Of a stretch of DNA of 64,000 nt, positions 61,351 to 64,000 are shown piece by piece. The notes beneath the pieces are model-generated. The model saw only the letters and a list, made by a program, of their open reading frames with translations, had not been told where the DNA came from and did no database searches. This stretch comes from Vicinamibacterales bacterium (lineage in GTDB: Bacteria > Acidobacteriota > Vicinamibacteria > Vicinamibacterales > JAKQTR01), in contig JALOKU010000001.1 in the NCBI GenBank assembly GCA_025456345.1, positions 83,758-147,757 on the forward strand, given 5' to 3'. The translations under genes were made by a program, and so were the position numbers. Each line of letters opens with the position of its first letter. Position 1 is the stretch's first letter.

Positions 61351-62481
61351 GTGAGACGGCATGAGCGTTGGGAGTACCTCGGCAGCGCGCCGAGGATTGC
61401 GTGGGACGCCATCGCCCGCGGGCAGTACGGCTTCAGCTTCGACGAGATGCCGATGGTGGTCCGCGGCATGTCCTGGCCGTCGCGGCTGAACCTGCTTGCC
61501 GCAGGGCTCAACCTGGCGCATCGCCGGCTCCGCCCCTGGAGCTGGCCGCTCCACATGCAGATCGAGCTGACCAGCTTCTGCGAGCTCGAATGCCCGGTCT
61601 GCCCGACCGGCATCGGGAAACTCGAGCGCTCCGCGAGCGCGATCGACCCGGAGCTGTTCGAACAGGTCGTGCACGAAGCCGGCCCGTACCTGCTGACGCT
61701 GTCGCTCTGGGCCTGGGGCGAGCCGCTGCTCTACAAGCACCTCGAGCGGGCCCTCGCGACGACCGCGCGGTACCCGATGACCACGCTGCTCTCGACCAAC
61801 GGGCAGAGCCTGAACTCCCAGCGTGTGCAGGAGGCGCTGCGGCCGCACCCGCCGACCTACCTGATTGTCGCCATCGACGGGCTGAGCGACGAGACCAACA
61901 GCGTCTACCGCAAAGGTGCCCGCCTGGCGCCGGCGCTCGAAGGCGTCAGGGCTCTCGCGGACTGGAAGCAGCGCAGCGGGTCTCGATACCCGGTGCTCCA
62001 CTGTCGGTTCATTGCGATGCGGCAGAACGAGCACGAACTGCCGGCGCTGCGGGAGTTCGCGACGGCGGCCGGGTTCGACATGGTGTCGCTCCGCAGCCTG
62101 TCGATCATCGACTCCGCCAGCGAGGCCCACCAGGACATGGTGCCCGTCAACGAACTGCTGCGCGCGTACCGCTACGAGCAGGGCCGGCGGGTGCAGCGTC
62201 ACGATTTCGTCTGCCAGCACGCCTTCAGCTTTCCGACCATCCTCGCGGACGGCACGGTGGTGGCCTGCGACCAGGACTTCAACGGCCAGCAGGCCTACGG
62301 CGTGGTGAAGAAGGGCGGGGCGTTCCGTGACGTCTGGCTGGGCGCCAGGGCCAGCGAGGTCCGCCGCACGGTCCGCGACCACTCCGGCGAGTACAGCTTC
62401 TGCCGGAATTGCGCGTATGCCGACCGGCCCATCAGCCGTTGCAGTTTCGCCAGCTACGCCGTGCGGCCCTTTGAGGTGTGA
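61351..62481 (+). CDS. Radical SAM/SPASM protein
   Basis: 376 residues from a GTG at 61351. The radical SAM cluster is CELECPVC (C-x3-C-x2-C) in IELTSFCELECPVCPTGIGK. A C-terminal SPASM-like region has CDQDFNGQQAYG and the cysteines in FCRNCAYADRPISRC. WAWGEPLLYKHL replaces the usual GGEP. SPASM enzymes modify peptides or sugars; position next to glycosyltransferase and pyruvyltransferase genes suggests a role in a surface polymer (inference). The 3' end overlaps the GT2 gene by 28 bp. Confidence 0.85.
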   Translation: MRRHERWEYLGSAPRIAWDAIARGQYGFSFDEMPMVVRGMSWPSRLNLLAAGLNLAHRRLRPWSWPLHMQIELTSFCELECPVCPTGIGKLERSASAIDPELFEQVVHEAGPYLLTLSLWAWGEPLLYKHLERALATTARYPMTTLLSTNGQSLNSQRVQEALRPHPPTYLIVAIDGLSDETNSVYRKGARLAPALEGVRALADWKQRSGSRYPVLHCRFIAMRQNEHELPALREFATAAGFDMVSLRSLSIIDSASEAHQDMVPVNELLRAYRYEQGRRVQRHDFVCQHAFSFPTILADGTVVACDQDFNGQQAYGVVKKGGAFRDVWLGARASEVRRTVRDHSGEYSFCRNCAYADRPISRCSFASYAVRPFEV

Positions 62482-63356
62482 GCCGCCCGCCAGGCGGCGG
62501 CGAAGCCGAACGCGCTGGCCACCTGTGAGAGCACGATCAGAGCCGAGATGGCCGCGGCCCTCGCGCTCGTCCCGCGCGTGAACGGGGCGAGGACGAGGCG
62601 CCGGTAGAATCCCGGCGGTTCGAGGGTGATCCGGTTGTCAGCCGAGCGGGCGTACCGGCTCCGGAACCGGTAGGCTCCCTCGCCGAACGCGACGTGCCGG
62701 CGCCAGAAGCGGCCGAGACTGCTCGTCGCAGCGTGGGCCACGACGGCGTCGGCTGCGTAGACCATCCGCCGGCCGCCGGCCAGCCAGCGCGCGCTGAATT
62801 CGCGGTCTTCGGCCGTGCGGTGCGCCGGGTCGAAGCCGCCGACGTCCCGGAAGGCCGCGGCCGGAACCGCCAGGTTCGCCGTGGAGAAGAACCGCGCCTG
62901 CGACGGATCGGCGTTGTAGTGGGCGTACGCCACGTCCAGGATAGCCTGGTCGGCCGCGCAGTACAGATTCCGGCCGCTGCCGCCGACGACGCCCCCGCCG
63001 ACGGCACTCCCGGGGCAGGCTTCAAGCGCCGCGTGAAGGCGCGCGAGCCAGGCCCGATCGGCGAGGCAGTCGTCGTCGATGAACACCAGGTACGTGCCCC
63101 GCGCCAGGCGCGCGCCCTCGTTGCGCGCGGCCGCGGGGCCCACGTTGTCGGGCAGCCGGACAAATCGGACGTCCGCCGCGCCGGCGGGCGGCGCCACGTG
63201 CGCCTCCAGCTGCTCGGCATTGCCGTCGTCGACGACCACTACCTCGAGGCGGCCAGAGGGGAAGTCGGCGCCCAGGACCGCGCGCAGGCACGCCGCGAGC
63301 GGGGCGGGACGCGCATGGCTGGGAATGACGACGGAGAAGACCGGAGGATCGACCAT
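62454..63356 (-). CDS. Family 2 glycosyltransferase
   Basis: 300 residues from ATG 63356 (VFSVVIPSHARPAPLAACL). GT-A signatures follow: VVVVDDGNAEQLE, NVGPAAARNEGARLARGTYLVFIDDDCLADRAWLA, and GGFDPAHRTAEDREFSARW (acceptor site). A hydrophobic C-terminal segment (AAAISALIVLSQVASAFGFAAAW) may anchor it. It transfers a sugar from a nucleotide donor to an unknown acceptor. A TATGCT element lies about 27 nt upstream, near the divergent gene at 63402. Confidence 0.88.
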   Translation of the reverse strand: MVDPPVFSVVIPSHARPAPLAACLRAVLGADFPSGRLEVVVVDDGNAEQLEAHVAPPAGAADVRFVRLPDNVGPAAARNEGARLARGTYLVFIDDDCLADRAWLARLHAALEACPGSAVGGGVVGGSGRNLYCAADQAILDVAYAHYNADPSQARFFSTANLAVPAAAFRDVGGFDPAHRTAEDREFSARWLAGGRRMVYAADAVVAHAATSSLGRFWRRHVAFGEGAYRFRSRYARSADNRITLEPPGFYRRLVLAPFTRGTSARAAAISALIVLSQVASAFGFAAAWRAAHTSKGRTA

Positions 63357-63401
63357 CGTGTGTTCAGCCGTGGGCAACCTGTAGCATACTGCTCGCGACC
63401 G

Positions 63402-64000
63402 ATGGCCGCGACTACGCTGTCCGACTCAATCATGCCCCGGGTAGCCCTCGCGGGGTACTACGAGGCTGGGAACTTCGGCGACGATTTGGCTGCCGTGCTG
63501 TTCGGCCTCGCCCTCCGCCGGCACGGGATCCCATTCTCAGTCTACGGCCTCTGCGAGCCCTACGCGCAGCGATTCGGGTTCGAGCGGGCAGCATCTCCCG
63601 GCGAGCTCCTTGCGGGCGCCGACGCACTCGTCTGGGGAGGCGGCGGCTTGCTCGTGTCCTGGCCGTCGGTGACGTACCGGCTCCTCTACCGGTCGGCGGC
63701 GTCGAGGCTCGGCGCCCTCGTCGAGGCAGCGGCCGCGCGGGCGATCCCGGTTCTGCTGGCGTCGGTGGGCGGAGACGGGCGCCCGATCGGGACGCTGACC
63801 CCCGCGTACAAGGCGCAGCTGGTTGCCGCCGCGCGTTCAGTCACGGTCCGGAACCCGCAAGACGTCGACATCCTGAAGGCGCGGGGGCAGCACGCCGCGT
63901 GCTTCCCCGACATCATCTGGGGGCTCAGCAGGGTGCTGCCGATCGAGCGGCGCCGGGGTGCGCGGCTGCGCGTCGGCTTCGATCTCTACCCGAGCAATCT
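63402..64000 (+). CDS. Polysaccharide pyruvyl transferase family protein (partial, runs off the right edge)
   Basis: The 199 visible residues contain LAGYYEAGNFGDDLAAVLFGLALRRHG, GADALVWGGGGLLVSW, and VTVRNPQDVDIL...CFPDIIWGLSRVLP, which match the CsaB/polysaccharide pyruvyl transferase family. Such enzymes add ketal pyruvate to surface polymers. ATG 63402 is preceded by CATACT and TAGCAT at 63382-63390. The protein continues past 64000. Confidence 0.83.
   Translation, partial: MAATTLSDSIMPRVALAGYYEAGNFGDDLAAVLFGLALRRHGIPFSVYGLCEPYAQRFGFERAASPGELLAGADALVWGGGGLLVSWPSVTYRLLYRSAASRLGALVEAAAARAIPVLLASVGGDGRPIGTLTPAYKAQLVAAARSVTVRNPQDVDILKARGQHAACFPDIIWGLSRVLPIERRRGARLRVGFDLYPSN

Overview
This window is a high-GC (roughly two-thirds G+C by eye), densely coded bacterial chromosome segment. 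There are about 57 protein genes, no rRNA or tRNA, no insertion sequence and no CRISPR. The mix suggests an Acidobacteriota genome, probably class Vicinamibacteria. It has a MA-like metallopeptidase fused to TolB-type repeats and a barrel, a DUF6526 membrane protein, AbgB-like M20 hydrolases, an S23/IVP-like four-helix-bundle gene, a standalone Pat-like acetyltransferase, and many DinB/MFS/FtsX-type genes. This assignment is inference from gene content only.

Layout. 1-6.6 kb: partial secreted peptidase; ECF sigma factor, anti-sigma and thioredoxin group; a small conserved protein; an SPFH/ribbon-helix-helix pair with a very clear sigma70 promoter; small unknowns. 6.6-11.8 kb (minus): transglutaminase-like protein, then the operon iorA-iorB-ADP-forming acyl-CoA synthetase. 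11.9-17.6 kb: CusF-SCO1 fusion lipoprotein, YheT-like hydrolase, M20 hydrolase, membrane protein, DinB protein. 17.6-25.7 kb: large GT-C-like membrane protein, GNAT, glgX, yvcK, MgtC/DUF4010 protein. 25.7-29.8 kb: 5-oxoprolinase operon pxpABC plus an MFS carrier, with a biotinyl domain fused to PxpC. 29.8-40.3 kb: MBOAT/SGNH acylation pair, sodium symporter, YggX, molybdopterin oxidoreductase coupled to a HlyD-type adaptor, and two divergent FtsX/MacB-type permeases. 40.3-48.5 kb: PPOX-fold protein, amidohydrolase, ogt, membrane protein, lipid kinase, dinB polymerase, ABC exporter, four-helix-bundle protein. 48.6-64 kb: pheST, NosL-like lipoprotein, class V aminotransferase, DUF6526, phosphatidylcholine synthase, RluA, MATE, AGCS symporter, thrBC, and a glycan-type locus (radical SAM, GT2, pyruvyl transferase) leaving the right edge.

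Two layers of non-gene structure stand out. First, four arrays of one 7-bp unit (GGGGANA / reverse complement) lie between genes. Two of them supply the stop codon of the adjacent gene, and two bracket the four-helix-bundle gene as an inverted pair. Second, many genes have a TANNNT -10 element ending only 6-9 nt before the start codon, implying leaderless or nearly leaderless mRNAs. Several of these are divergent promoters with facing or overlapping -10 boxes.

The most interesting metabolic features are the IorA that lacks the usual C-terminal ferredoxin domain, encoded with an energy-conserving acyl-CoA synthetase, and the biotinyl-PxpC fusion without a visible biotin carboxylase. No function given here rests on database searches. 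Calls come from reading the translated sequence and motifs.
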